64,000 nt of DNA from Bacteroidota bacterium (GCA_023393375.1 JAEWLI010000172.1:3581-67580), one strand, 5' to 3'. Positions 44,854 through 54,839 are shown, counted from the first letter of the stretch. Notes: a model not told the origin generated them from the sequence alone. Translations and numbers: made by a program.

Positions 44854-45288
44854 TCAACCAACCTGCTTAGCTTTTTTAAAGAAATAAGGCAATAGGCCCA
44901 ACCATAAAACAACCAATAAAAAAGCTACTATAACAAGAAATGATATAGAAAGGCCAGTGGATGTATTGATGGCTAAAACAATCACCATTATCATGCTCAG
45001 AAAAATATTGAGCACGCCGGCAAAACCATTCAACCAAGTGATGATCATCATATAATAGTGGTCCTGATAGGTTCTTTTCAGAAAAAAAATGGCGGCATAA
45101 ATGATAACGTTCATTGCAAAAAATAGCCCGATGGCACTAAAGAAAAAATTGCTTCTGAGTATATAATGGTTGGTAGCGTCATTCTGATAGATTAATACCT
45201 GCTCTGGCAATAATGCATACACATATAATATAGCAGCAAGAAAAACCAGTAAAGAAACAGATCTGAAAAATATGATAAGTTTTTGCAT
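44854..45288 (-). CDS. Unrecognised four-helix membrane protein
   Basis: The 144-residue protein has four TM helices (about 8-28, 48-68, 78-102 and 112-135) and no motif I can assign to a family. Its short loops and a basic C terminus (KKAKQVG) predict a cytoplasmic tail. It converges with the SDR gene, so there is no operon partner. Confidence 0.6.
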   Translation of the reverse strand: MQKLIIFFRSVSLLVFLAAILYVYALLPEQVLIYQNDATNHYILRSNFFFSAIGLFFAMNVIIYAAIFFLKRTYQDHYYMMIITWLNGFAGVLNIFLSMIMVIVLAINTSTGLSISFLVIVAFLLVVLWLGLLPYFFKKAKQVG

Positions 45289-45487
45289 TTAGAAATAAAT
45301 TTTAAGACACAAATTTACATGTTTTGGTTGTTTCTACTGTATTTATGTTCAAGTTATGGCTTATTTTAATTCAATTTATATTTATACATCATCAATCGAA
45401 CTATAATATCGCAGCAATTTAGAATTGAGTTGTAATTTTATTATCATAATCAAAAATGGGCTAATTTAGCCAGACAAAATCTGAAGC

Positions 45488-45883
45488 ATGATTAAAACGC
45501 ACTTATTTTCAATTTTCCTGGTAACATTGATTTTTATTTCTTGTAAAAAAAACTTACGTATAGAAAATTTTGACCCGGAAAGCTGGAAATCTGATAAGCA
45601 GGGCTGCAAAGCACAACGGTTATCACAAGCAGAAATAGTGCGATATGCACAGCCTCAGATAGAAGGAATGAGTAAGAAAGAACTTATTGATTTATTTGGC
45701 CAACCAGATGAAACCAACTTATTTGAGAAAGGTCAGATGACGTACAAATATTATATTTCACCTGGGCCGAAATGCATTTCAGACGAAGAAAGCCCTATGG
45801 TGCAATCACTGGAAATCAGGATGAACGCGCTTGGATTTGTGAGTGAAGTACATTTCAATATTTTCGCAGTGCCTACTCTGTAA
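45488..45883 (+). CDS. Small lipoprotein with BamE/SmpA-like domain
   Basis: The 131-residue protein has a lipobox (LIFISCKKN, Cys near 19) and one compact domain. The segment IEGMSKKELIDLFGQPDETNLFEKGQMTYKYYISPGPKC has the pattern of BamE/SmpA folds (two helices then Tyr-rich strands). An additional Cys pair (GCKAQ and KCISDE) may form a disulfide. Its stop overlaps the convergent ROK gene by 11 bp. Role in outer-membrane assembly is not established. Confidence 0.7.
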   Translation: MIKTHLFSIFLVTLIFISCKKNLRIENFDPESWKSDKQGCKAQRLSQAEIVRYAQPQIEGMSKKELIDLFGQPDETNLFEKGQMTYKYYISPGPKCISDEESPMVQSLEIRMNALGFVSEVHFNIFAVPTL

Positions 45884-46781
45884 AGCATAATGAAGCTGCT
45901 CCAATAATACCCGCATCGTTTTCAAGACCTGCTTTAATTATTCTGAGCTTTCCCAAATAATATGGTGTAAGGTATTTTTTAAGGCTGACATCCATTTGTT
46001 CTTTCATTAAATTAAAATTATCAGCTACCCCACCCCCTATCACAACTGTCTCAATATCAAAAAGTCGTATAGCAGTAGCCAATGCTTCACCCAAATACAG
46101 TCCTGCAATTTGAAAAATCCGTTGTGCCAAAACATCGCCATTCAATGCCAAATTTTCAATCACTTTTGCTGTTATGGGGTTTTTCTTGACCAATGCAGAT
46201 TCTCCGTGAAAGTTTTCCAGCTCCCTTAAAGCTAATTTTACCAATCCTTTTTTCCCAATCCGTTGTTCAATAGACATACCAGCCGATGATACGATATGAC
46301 CAATTTCCATGGCATTGCCACCCCCTCCGGTAAATATTTTTCTGTCGAGGATAACTGCTCCGCCTACACCTGTTCCTAATGTTACAAAAATAAAATTATC
46401 GGGAATATTTTCTCGAGAAAAATACAACTCACCCAATGCAGCAGCATTTGCATCGTTTTCAAGGTAAAAGCGTTTATCAGGAAAATTTTGCAGTAGGATT
46501 TTTTGTAAAGCTACACCATTTAATTGAGGTACATTGGGTGCTTCAACGATCTGTTGTCGATCCTTGGTTAATGCACCAGGTATGCCGATTCCAATACTTT
46601 GAACCGTTTTGTGCTTTCCAAATTCTTCATTAAATACCTTTAACAACCCGTCAACTATATCATTCCCTTTGATGAGTGTTGAAGTGGGATACTTTTTCTT
46701 ATATCTAATGCCACCTCTTTTTCCTACTAATCCTACCTTGATATTTGTTCCTCCGAAATCAACTCCAAGATACTTTTCCAT
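45873..46781 (-). CDS. ROK family sugar kinase lacking the zinc motif
   Basis: The 302-residue protein has the phosphate motif LGVDFGGTNIKVGLV, the catalytic Asp in YLENDANAAALGE, TLGTGVGGAVILD, and the sugar-binding His in EIGHIV. The Cys-rich zinc motif usual in ROK (CxCGxxGCxE) is replaced by SAGMSIEQRIGKKGL, so it holds no such zinc. It is a likely glucokinase or other hexose kinase in the cytoplasm. No transcriptional (HTH) domain is present. No neighbouring sugar genes. Confidence 0.9.
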   Translation of the reverse strand: MEKYLGVDFGGTNIKVGLVGKRGGIRYKKKYPTSTLIKGNDIVDGLLKVFNEEFGKHKTVQSIGIGIPGALTKDRQQIVEAPNVPQLNGVALQKILLQNFPDKRFYLENDANAAALGELYFSRENIPDNFIFVTLGTGVGGAVILDRKIFTGGGGNAMEIGHIVSSAGMSIEQRIGKKGLVKLALRELENFHGESALVKKNPITAKVIENLALNGDVLAQRIFQIAGLYLGEALATAIRLFDIETVVIGGGVADNFNLMKEQMDVSLKKYLTPYYLGKLRIIKAGLENDAGIIGAASLCFTE

Positions 46782-47303
46782 GCTTCATTGTTTAAATATG
46801 GCTAACTTAATGCTTTTCTTTAATCCCTACATAATATTTATCAACCTATAATTCTTTTAAACAAAGCTCCTGGTTACCAGCAAACAGTCAAGAGGCCATA
46901 ACTCTATTCTAACTAGTATTACCATCCGGAACAAGAATTTCAATATAACTTCAAAATAGTACGTTGGGTAAAAAAATATTCTGCTAATCTTTTGAAAAAA
47001 ATAATAAATATTTTAAGGATATAAGATATTTTTTTTATAAATTAGTCACTTTATTTATAACATAAGATTTTTAGACACCAGTTACATAAACATTTTTTCT
47101 TAGTATTGTTTATAATAATAACCGAAATAGAGAGCGTTTTCATTTTTATTGCATTGATGAATACATAGTTGTGTAATTGCTTAATTCATATTAGTCAGAC
47201 TCATGAAACATTACGCTTGATTTAGGATTTAATAATTAATGCGTTATTTGAACGAGTGATCAATACATACCTTAAAATATAACCTAACTTATTATTAGCG
47301 AAA
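46782..47303. other. A+T-rich intergenic stretch, no gene seen
   Basis: About 520 bp of low-G+C sequence separate the divergent ROK and NUMOD4-type genes. No ORF of note, tRNA, terminator or TAnnTTTG promoter is evident. It presumably holds the promoters of both genes. Confidence 0.5.
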
Positions 47304-47840
47304 ATGAACAATTTTAAAAATGAAACCTGGAAAGAAATCGATTTCAGCACGAAATTGAAACATCCTAGGTACGAAGTTTCAAACCGCGGAAGGATCAAGA
47401 GCTATGCCAATGATAAAATCAATGGCAGGATCATTAAAGGTTCTGACGTGAATGGATACCGTTCCATTATGGTTCGGTTTGAGGGAGGAATAATCCAAAG
47501 CTACTATGTACACCGTTTGGTAGCCCAGTATTTTCTGGAAAAAGAAAGCAAAGACCAGCATTTTGTTATCCATCTGGATTATGACAAAAAGAACAATGAT
47601 GTTTACAATCTGAAGTGGGTCACTGAAGAAGGTCTTGTTGATCACAATAACTGCAATCCAGCAGTACTTCATAAGAGGACTACGGGATATAAATTGAATG
47701 AGTCTAAAGTGAGAGCGATAAAAAGACTGTTAAAAGGAAATAAAACCAGGCTTTATGTTATCGCAAAAAGATTTGGGATTTCACATACACAATTAAATCG
47801 CATCCGTTCTGGTGAAAATTGGGGGCACGTTCTGGTTTAA
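47304..47840 (+). CDS. NUMOD4 / HNH-like DNA-binding protein with C-terminal HTH
   Basis: The 178-residue protein starts with a NUMOD4 motif (ETWKEI, then YEVSNRGRIKSYAND). An HNH-type region follows: YVHRLVAQYFL, then VIHLDYDKKNNDVYNLKWVT. A helix-turn-helix segment is C-terminal (LYVIAKRFGISHTQLNRIRSGENW). The usual first motif NHKDG reads IHLDY, so Asn is lost though His and the later NN and NLKW remain. It may be a free-standing homing-type nuclease, or a domesticated DNA-binding protein. No intron, intein or phage gene is nearby. Confidence 0.78.
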   Translation: MNNFKNETWKEIDFSTKLKHPRYEVSNRGRIKSYANDKINGRIIKGSDVNGYRSIMVRFEGGIIQSYYVHRLVAQYFLEKESKDQHFVIHLDYDKKNNDVYNLKWVTEEGLVDHNNCNPAVLHKRTTGYKLNESKVRAIKRLLKGNKTRLYVIAKRFGISHTQLNRIRSGENWGHVLV

Positions 47841-48070
47841 CACCTGATCAGTACCAATACAGCCAGTTCTAAAAGAGATTACTTGTGATTTTTTGAAATA
47901 TTGCATTAACATTACAATAATGCATCTTATCAGAACAGCCTGAATTTTTTTAGATTTTGGTAATAACCACAGGGAAATTATTGGTTTAAATTTATATTAT
48001 CGGTTCGTATTCCTGCCAGTTTTGCTTTAAGGAATGTCGAAAGAACCGTATTAAATGATGTTCAGGCGTT

Positions 48071-49564
48071 GTGACTAAGTTTTCTACCATCCGTTCTATC
48101 ACAATTGTTATAGCTGTTATAGCAGGGTTATATTGGAGCAGCCGCTATAACTATTTACTATTTCATTGTCTTTCAGAAATATTCAGTGTAGTAATTGCTG
48201 CCTCAATATTTCTGGTTGCCTGGAATGCACGAAAATATAGTCAATCGAATTATTTTCTCTTTATAGGAATAGCCTATCTGGCCATCGCGGCTCTTGACCT
48301 CATCCATACTCTCTCCTTTCCGGGGATGCAGATCTTTGAGTATAATTTTTATGCCAATCAATTTTGGGTAGCAGCCAGGTATTTAGAAAGTCTTTCATTC
48401 CTGATCGCATTTTTATATATCGGTAACAAAAGAAAATTCAATGCCAACCTGGTAGTGGTGATCTATACCATTATTACAGGATTAATTGTATTAGCGATAC
48501 TGGTTTGGGATATTTTTCCTGAAGCATACATTGCCGGAGAAGGTCAAACCACCTTTAAAATCGTGAGTGAATATATTATTATCGGTATTCTGATAATCGA
48601 TCTGGCCCTTTTGAAAAAATATAAAGCAAATTTCGATAAGAAAATATTTTATCTGTTATGCTGTAGTTTAGCACTTACTATACTTTCAGAAGTATCTTTT
48701 ACCCTTTATATTAGTAATTACGATATAGCAAACCTTATAGGTCATTATCTTAAAATTTTCTCATTTTATCTGATCTATAAAGCTGTAATAGAAGCTGGTT
48801 TTTCCCAACCATTGTCAGTATTCTTTCACGAATTAAAACAAAATGAAGAAGCACTAAAGAATATGAATGTGACCAAGGATAAGCTTTTTTCAATTATTGC
48901 GCACGACTTGAAAAGTCCTTTCAATTCATTGATCGGCTTTTCCGAATTATTGATGCACAAGTATGAAATTTTTTCAGAAGAAGAGCGTCGGAAACTATTT
49001 GTTTTAATCAATAATTCCTCTAAAAAAGCTCATAACCTGCTGGATAACCTGCTTCAATGGTCCAGAACTCAAACCGGTACGTTAAAAAAACATCCGGAAT
49101 TTTTTAATATAATGGATGTAATTAAAGAAAATAAGGGATTACTAGAGGGTGCTGCCGAAGTGAAGGGTATCAAGTTAGTAATTAGTGACAATCGGGAAGA
49201 AATGGCATATGCTGATAAAAACATGATCAGTACAGTATTAAGAAATCTTATTAATAATGCGATCAAATTTACTCCAGCCAAAGGCAAAGTAACTATCACC
49301 GTAGATTCAGACGAGTATGAAGTAAAAGTATCAGTGATCGATAATGGGGTTGGGATGGCAAAGGAAACCATTGACAATTTATTCATCCTTGAAAAGTTTA
49401 AATCTACGCTTGGCACAGCCAATGAAAAAGGAAGCGGCCTGGGCTTGATTATTTGTAAGGAATTTATCGAGAAAAACAATGGCCGGATAACTGTGCACAG
49501 TGAACCTAAAAAAGGAAGTTCTTTTATTTTTACAGTATTAAAAAAAGAAAAACTAGACCGGTGA
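48071..49564 (+). CDS. Sensor histidine kinase with MASE3 domain
   Basis: The 497-residue protein has a MASE3 seven-helix membrane domain (about 5-240; NYFLFIGIAYLAIAALDLIHTLSFPGM). A short coiled linker follows, then HisKA (FSIIAHDLKSPFNSLIGFSELL, His near 280) and HATPase (NLINNAIKFTPAKG, DNGVGM, GSGLGLIICKEF). It has no PAS or receiver domain. GTG at 48071 is the only possible start, because an in-frame stop precedes it at 48056. No response regulator is nearby; the ligand is unknown. Confidence 0.92.
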   Translation: MTKFSTIRSITIVIAVIAGLYWSSRYNYLLFHCLSEIFSVVIAASIFLVAWNARKYSQSNYFLFIGIAYLAIAALDLIHTLSFPGMQIFEYNFYANQFWVAARYLESLSFLIAFLYIGNKRKFNANLVVVIYTIITGLIVLAILVWDIFPEAYIAGEGQTTFKIVSEYIIIGILIIDLALLKKYKANFDKKIFYLLCCSLALTILSEVSFTLYISNYDIANLIGHYLKIFSFYLIYKAVIEAGFSQPLSVFFHELKQNEEALKNMNVTKDKLFSIIAHDLKSPFNSLIGFSELLMHKYEIFSEEERRKLFVLINNSSKKAHNLLDNLLQWSRTQTGTLKKHPEFFNIMDVIKENKGLLEGAAEVKGIKLVISDNREEMAYADKNMISTVLRNLINNAIKFTPAKGKVTITVDSDEYEVKVSVIDNGVGMAKETIDNLFILEKFKSTLGTANEKGSGLGLIICKEFIEKNNGRITVHSEPKKGSSFIFTVLKKEKLDR

Positions 49565-49801
49565 GCTTGTAGCTGATTACTGATAGCTCATAGTCACCCA
49601 CTTTCAGCAAAGCTATCGTAGAAATAACAGAAAGCCCCCGATCTTGGACCCGACTCTCCAACTTCACAGCTCATCCGCTGTTATATAGTAGGGATTAGGG
49701 CTTTGCATTACCTGATATGTTCACAACCTCACTCCAATTTACTTTATTAAAGAATAATCGTTTCACAAAAATTTATATGTTGAATAATTATCTTTGATCG
49801 A
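49565..49801. other. Intergenic stretch with a long-range inverted repeat
   Basis: AAAGCCC at 49631-49637 is complementary to GGGCTTT at 49698-49704 around a 60-base interior. No gene is seen. This may be a weak terminator or repeat remnant. Confidence 0.3.
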
Positions 49802-50344
49802 ATGAAATCCGACTTACTAAAATTTATACTGACCTTTTGTTTCATTTTATTTCTATATTTCCCCGCTGAGGCAGAATGTAGAGAGAAATTTGTTCTGGCA
49901 TTGGTAAAAAAAGATTCATCTGAGACGGCATACATTAAAAAAGGGAAACGGATAGAAGTGGTGACTGCCAAAGCGAATTATGAAGGGAGGGTAAAATGCA
50001 TTGATAATAACTCAATTCTTGTTGGGAACGATTGGATCTTGTTAAATGACATCCTTTTGATTGTCGATCCAAACAACCGCCCTAAAGTGCAGGATGTACT
50101 TGCATGGCCTATGATCGGTAGTGGTGTTTTGATTGGAGGAGTTGGCATCTTAATGGCTACAGGTAATTCAGATGACCACTTTGAAGATGCTGAAGAAACT
50201 CGTTCGTTTGTCATAGGATTGACAATGATAGCAGCGGGAACAGGATTAACATATGGGGGTATAATACTTAAAAGTAAAAATACCGTTAACGATGATATTT
50301 ATTACTCTTCCAAAACACATGATTTTATAATTAAGAAAACTTAA
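49802..50344 (+). CDS. Unrecognised secreted/membrane protein
   Basis: The 180-residue protein has a signal peptide (about 1-24, ending PAEAE). A small beta-rich domain of SH3-like character follows (AYIKKGKRIEVV, then YEGRVKCIDNNSILVGNDWILLNDILLI). Two TM helices close together (about 100-120 and 138-158) are followed by a short tail. Similar architectures occur in Bacteroidota as uncharacterised proteins. It is followed by a gene-free stretch of about 570 bp. Confidence 0.65.
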   Translation: MKSDLLKFILTFCFILFLYFPAEAECREKFVLALVKKDSSETAYIKKGKRIEVVTAKANYEGRVKCIDNNSILVGNDWILLNDILLIVDPNNRPKVQDVLAWPMIGSGVLIGGVGILMATGNSDDHFEDAEETRSFVIGLTMIAAGTGLTYGGIILKSKNTVNDDIYYSSKTHDFIIKKT

Positions 50345-50912
50345 GGAGCAATAAAAAGGGGTGATGAATTACACAACACATATACTTATCTGAACTAGCC
50401 CTCTTTACATTGAAAACTTATCCACAGCGTTATGGGATAGAATCTCGCCATCATGCCAATTTTTAAACCCTATTGATATTGCATTTTTTCTGTAAATAAC
50501 CGCACATTTCATACATACCACATATCAAAGACATGTTTAACACATAACAAAAGCAGAGGTTCGGTATAATCCGCTATAGTCCTATATTGCATAGCTGGAC
50601 ATTGGTAATATATTTATTTAATAAATATTTATTTAATAATAGGCTTATAAAATAGTTGCAAATACTACCCCATAATAAATTGGGAGAAACAAAACTATTT
50701 GGTTCATAAAGATTTGCTAAATATCTTCGCTTAATATAACGGCATAAAACTCAACACCTGAAGTCGCTATTATTATATGGTACAACAATTAATATATTAT
50801 AATACACCTGCTAAAAGGGAAGAATTAACGATTGTAAAATCCTATTCCCATCGGAAAAAAATTGCCTGTACCTCTATCCGAATCTACTCAACATCAATTT
50901 AAAATAAAACAT
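50345..50912. other. Gene-free A+T-rich stretch with 14-bp direct repeat
   Basis: TATTTATTTAATAA occurs twice head to tail around 50609-50640, in an otherwise featureless A+T-rich sequence upstream of the TonB-dependent receptor gene. It is a plausible regulatory region, but no consensus promoter can be assigned. Confidence 0.45.
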
Positions 50913-52946
50913 ATGAAAAAAATGTATTCGCGACTCATATTAATCGCATTATTTTCGGTAATCATCCATTCGGTCAGTGCCCAAAGAAATCAGAAAGGGG
51001 CAATTGATATTTCAACGATAGGTACTGATGAATTGTACGACCTTACGCTGGAACAGCTGCTAAATATGGAAGTATCAGTAGCCTCTAAATCCAGCCAAAA
51101 AGTTTCTGACGCACCGGGGGCCATTTCAGTGGTTACGAAAGATGAAATAGCCCGTTTTGGAGGTACCACATTGAAAGACATTCTTATGCGTGTACCAAGT
51201 TTAAACTTCTCAACAGTTTATATGACCGACCGGAGTATAATATCTAGTCGTGGTGATCAACTGCCAAACAACTCAAACCATGTGTTGTTACTGATCAATG
51301 GAAGACCCGTTCGGGAAGCTCTTGAAGGAGGGATCAAAAGCGAGATTTATGAATCTTTCCCAGTAAATATCATAGAAAGAATAGAAGTGATCAGGGGGCC
51401 AGGTTCAGTATTATATGGATCAAATGCCATTTCTGGTGTGATCAACATTATTACCGAATCTGCTGATCAAAACAATGTGGATGTATCGGCCATCATTGGA
51501 AACGGTGGTGCTAAAGGTGCCCTCGCGGAAGCAAAGCTAAAGGCCGGAAAATTCAATGCAGTAGCTGCAGGCAGGTATTTTCAAAAAGCGGAATGGGAAA
51601 CAGATTTCAGCTACCCTAATGCACCATTTGCAAGTGGTCATAGTACTACCCGCTTTACTATTCCAAATGAAAGCACTGGGTTGTTCCTCGATATGAATTA
51701 TGGAAATTTGAGAGTGATGTCGTCTTATACAGAATGGACCAACAATTATACTGTCTCTGATTATATACCCATTGCAGCAGCTTTCTTTGATGGTGCCAAA
51801 GCATATGGCAATAATAATTTTAAAAAATATTTTGCAGATGCAGGATATAGGTTGAATGCTACCGACAACTGGGATATGGACTTCAATCTTACCTATACAC
51901 GTTCATTATTTGAAACAGCAGGTTGGCCATTCGACAACAGGGATTCCTATGAAATGGTAGGCGAATGGACCAATTCGTATACCCCAGTTGAGAATCTGGA
52001 TATTGTTTTCGGTGGGCTATTTAATTATTTTGATGGACAGGAATGGGGTCCTGGGCCGGAGGGAAGAGATACTTTATATACCGATGCCAGCCGCAATAGC
52101 TTAGGAGCTTACGCGCAAGCCAATTATAAGATACTTTCCAATCTGAACCTGATTGGTGGTTTACAGGCAAATAAAGTAAAGGATTTGGACCTGAACATCG
52201 TTCCACGAATAGGGATGATCTGGTATCCTGTAAGCAAATTAAATGTAAAAGCATTTTATGGAGAAGCATACAGGGCTCCTAGTATCAATGAATTCAGTAT
52301 TAAACATACTGATATGTTAGGAAATCCAAACCTGTTACCAGAAACGGTGAGTACGTTTGATTTCGGTGTGGGATATCAGGGAGAAAAGATAAATGCTTCA
52401 ATTAACTTCTTCCATAGTGAAATGGATCATGTGGTTTTCCAAAACCGTGATTCTACGGTGGGGCCATTAGCCATGTACATGAATGGTCAGGATGTAAAAT
52501 TTACAGGTATTGAATACGAAAGTAAGTGGTATGTCAGCCGGGAGTTCTTATTTACCAGTTCATTACTCTACCAAACAAACAAAAATGAAAGTGGCGTTAA
52601 AAATGTATCACCAATGGCCAATTTTGGCGCAAAGATAGGTTTAAGTTATATGAAGGACGGGCTGACATTAAGCTTGTTCGATGTATATCAAGGCAAACTT
52701 GATGAGAACTATGATACGAATTTTAATCCATCACCTGGGGCATATAATATACTGAATTTCCATGGTAAATATAATTTTAATAGAATATTCAACACCAGGG
52801 TAAAAACAATGGCTTTGTTTATGCAGGTGGATAACCTTCTGAACGAAGAGATCTGGCTTCCAGATTGGGGATTGTCTCCAGGCAAATCAATTCCTTATAT
52901 TCAAGGAAGAGCAATTTATGTAGGAATGAACTTATCTTTGAATTAA
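50913..52946 (+). CDS. TonB-dependent outer-membrane receptor
   Basis: The 677-residue receptor has a signal peptide (about 1-23, ending SVSAQ) and a plug domain (SSQKVSDAPGAISVVTKDEIARFGG to GPGSVLYGSNAISGVINIITE). A 22-strand barrel ends near GRAIYVGMNLSLN. It lacks the N-terminal carboxypeptidase-like domain of SusC proteins, and no SusD gene follows, so it is of the BtuB/CirA-like type. The substrate (siderophore, cobalamin or similar) is unknown. ATG at 50913 begins a clean signal peptide. A perfect terminator follows. Confidence 0.93.
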   Translation: MKKMYSRLILIALFSVIIHSVSAQRNQKGAIDISTIGTDELYDLTLEQLLNMEVSVASKSSQKVSDAPGAISVVTKDEIARFGGTTLKDILMRVPSLNFSTVYMTDRSIISSRGDQLPNNSNHVLLLINGRPVREALEGGIKSEIYESFPVNIIERIEVIRGPGSVLYGSNAISGVINIITESADQNNVDVSAIIGNGGAKGALAEAKLKAGKFNAVAAGRYFQKAEWETDFSYPNAPFASGHSTTRFTIPNESTGLFLDMNYGNLRVMSSYTEWTNNYTVSDYIPIAAAFFDGAKAYGNNNFKKYFADAGYRLNATDNWDMDFNLTYTRSLFETAGWPFDNRDSYEMVGEWTNSYTPVENLDIVFGGLFNYFDGQEWGPGPEGRDTLYTDASRNSLGAYAQANYKILSNLNLIGGLQANKVKDLDLNIVPRIGMIWYPVSKLNVKAFYGEAYRAPSINEFSIKHTDMLGNPNLLPETVSTFDFGVGYQGEKINASINFFHSEMDHVVFQNRDSTVGPLAMYMNGQDVKFTGIEYESKWYVSREFLFTSSLLYQTNKNESGVKNVSPMANFGAKIGLSYMKDGLTLSLFDVYQGKLDENYDTNFNPSPGAYNILNFHGKYNFNRIFNTRVKTMALFMQVDNLLNEEIWLPDWGLSPGKSIPYIQGRAIYVGMNLSLN

Positions 52947-52956
52947 TAAATTTTCT

Positions 52957-52992
52957 CAAAGCGACGGGTAGGATTTATCCCGTCGCTTTGTA
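52957..52992 (+). terminator. Terminator after the TonB-dependent receptor gene
   Basis: CAAAGCGACGGG (52957-52968) pairs perfectly over 12 bp with CCCGTCGCTTTG (52979-52990) around a 10-base loop. It follows the stop codon by 10 bases. Confidence 0.8.
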
Positions 52993-53143
52993 TTAAAATA
53001 ACCAGCCTTAGTATTACACAAATCAGCTATAGCATGAAGCTATTTTTATTTTCTTCATTATCATGATTAAGTAAAGAAATTCAACTGGCTTATTGGTAAA
53101 AATTTCATTTTCTAATCATATTTTCATTTTAAACATTTATCTT

Positions 53144-54118
53144 ATGAAACGAAGTAACACTTCTGCTTTGATTGCATCAGCAATCTTTTTATTTAGCTTT
53201 TTTGCATGTACGGAGGACTCCCTGATTACTCAGGAAGTTCCCCAACCAATGTCTATGGGATCCGGGATGGCTCAAAAGTGTAAACCCATGGAAAAACACC
53301 TTAAACCAATTGTTTCCTATGAATGGCTTAAGGCTTATCAAAACAACGTTACCATAGTTGATGTTCGTACTGAGGAAGAGTATCTTGCCGGCCATATTCC
53401 CGGCTCTATCAGCATGCCATTTGTGGTTCCATTCAGCGATTGGATTGTATCCGGTGATTTATTAATGGAGCTGCCTGAAGTAGGACACCTCGAAACTATC
53501 ATCGGAGCTGCGGGTATTTCCAACAGATCAAAAGTTGTATTGGTCACTGGAATAGGTCAACCGCCATTTCCTTTGGCAAGTGCCACCCGCGTAGCGGCAA
53601 CTTTACATTATCTTGGATTTTATGATGTAACGATATTAGATGGAGGTTTTGACAAATGGGTTGCCAAAGGTGGTGATGTATCCACTGATCCTACCACTTT
53701 GCCAGCAACCAGGTTTTTTGCAAGACCTAACTCGGGCATGTGGGTAAGTACCGATTATGTAGCAGCAAGTATTGGTTCCAAAATCATTATTGATACCCGG
53801 GATGCAGAGGTTTATTCAGGAGAAGTTATTGAACCATGGGCTTTGGTTCCAGGCCATATACCTAGTGCGTTATCATTACCGGCAGTTTTGATTTGGAATG
53901 AAGACGGCACATATAAATCAAAACCGGAATTACACCAAATTGTAAAAAATGTATTAGGCAATGCCAACAAAAACCAGGAGATCATCATATACTGTGGTGT
54001 TGGTGGTTACACCTCATCAATGTATTATGTGATGCATTCCATTTTAGGGTATAAGAATTTGAAATTATATGACGGTTCAGCCCAGGCATGGGTAATGGAA
54101 CACGATATGGAGTTGTAA
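53144..54118 (+). CDS. Two-domain rhodanese (sulfurtransferase) lipoprotein
   Basis: The 324-residue protein has a lipoprotein signal (FSFFACTED, Cys near 21). Two rhodanese domains follow (about 50-180 and 195-320). The first has the fold (TIVDVRTEEEYLAGHIPGSISMPF), but its active-site loop lacks Cys (VTGIGQPPFP). The second keeps the active-site Cys (IIIYCGVGGYT). This is the thiosulfate/3-mercaptopyruvate sulfurtransferase layout, here exported and lipid-anchored. ATG at 53144 starts the signal peptide; the longer frame to 53093 is not a signal. A terminator separates it from the receptor gene upstream. Confidence 0.9.
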   Translation: MKRSNTSALIASAIFLFSFFACTEDSLITQEVPQPMSMGSGMAQKCKPMEKHLKPIVSYEWLKAYQNNVTIVDVRTEEEYLAGHIPGSISMPFVVPFSDWIVSGDLLMELPEVGHLETIIGAAGISNRSKVVLVTGIGQPPFPLASATRVAATLHYLGFYDVTILDGGFDKWVAKGGDVSTDPTTLPATRFFARPNSGMWVSTDYVAASIGSKIIIDTRDAEVYSGEVIEPWALVPGHIPSALSLPAVLIWNEDGTYKSKPELHQIVKNVLGNANKNQEIIIYCGVGGYTSSMYYVMHSILGYKNLKLYDGSAQAWVMEHDMEL

Positions 54119-54138
54119 TTCAATTCCGAAAAGCACTT

Positions 54139-54177
54139 AAAGAAGCTGTTTCTGTTATGGAGACGGCTTCTTTTTTT
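54139..54177 (+). terminator. Terminator after the rhodanese gene
   Basis: AAAGAAGCTGT (54139-54149) pairs with ACGGCTTCTTT (54163-54173) with one G-U pair and runs into seven T. Confidence 0.8.
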
Positions 54178-54293
54178 ATTAGGGGTTTTAAAAATTATTA
54201 TGCCATACAAAAATGAATTGGGAAATCAAGACCAAAGTATATGACATTTGATAACCAATTCAGAACTTTGCCTTTCATTTACCCGAAATATAA

Positions 54294-54839
54294 ATGATTA
54301 CAATAAATCATATCATTCCCTATCTTGAAAAGTTGAATCAAAAGGAAAAGGACAAACTTATAATCAACTTATTGAAAAAAAACAAGGAGGAAATAAAGAA
54401 AATTTATTATCAGTTTGTTGCTCTTCCTAAAGAAATAGATGATCTGTTTCATGATACCAAAATTGAAATAGAACAAGAATTTTTCGGGATCTATTATGGT
54501 GTGGTACAAAAGAAATTGGCCAAAGCCATTGGGAATAGCAATAAAATCATAAAAGCATATGCTGCAGTTGACAAAAGACCTGAAAAAGAAGCGGAATTGT
54601 TTTTATTTATTTTAGATATTCTTTTTGAAAATTTCAGCAATGAGTTTGGCACTTGCTGGACTGTTTACGATTCTAAAACCGGCCAATTGATGTCCAAATT
54701 ATTAAAAAAAATAAAGAAGATACACCCGGATTATATCGTTGAATTTGAGGAAAAAATCAATAATTATATATACCGATTAAAGAAAATAGCCAGTCACAAT
54801 GACCTAATTTATAATCTTCCTGATAAGTTATTTGGATGA
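54294..54839 (+). CDS. Uncharacterised helical protein (resembles DUF6155)
   Basis: The 181-residue cytoplasmic protein is largely alpha-helical, Lys-rich and without TM helices. The EIEQEFFGIYYGVVQKKLAKAIGNSNKIIKAYAAV segment resembles DUF6155 proteins, which have no known function. It lies between the rhodanese gene and the restriction-modification pair. Its composition (many Lys and Ile, A+T-rich codons) is like the restriction enzyme gene next to it, but more defence features are not visible. Confidence 0.65.
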   Translation: MITINHIIPYLEKLNQKEKDKLIINLLKKNKEEIKKIYYQFVALPKEIDDLFHDTKIEIEQEFFGIYYGVVQKKLAKAIGNSNKIIKAYAAVDKRPEKEAELFLFILDILFENFSNEFGTCWTVYDSKTGQLMSKLLKKIKKIHPDYIVEFEEKINNYIYRLKKIASHNDLIYNLPDKLFG

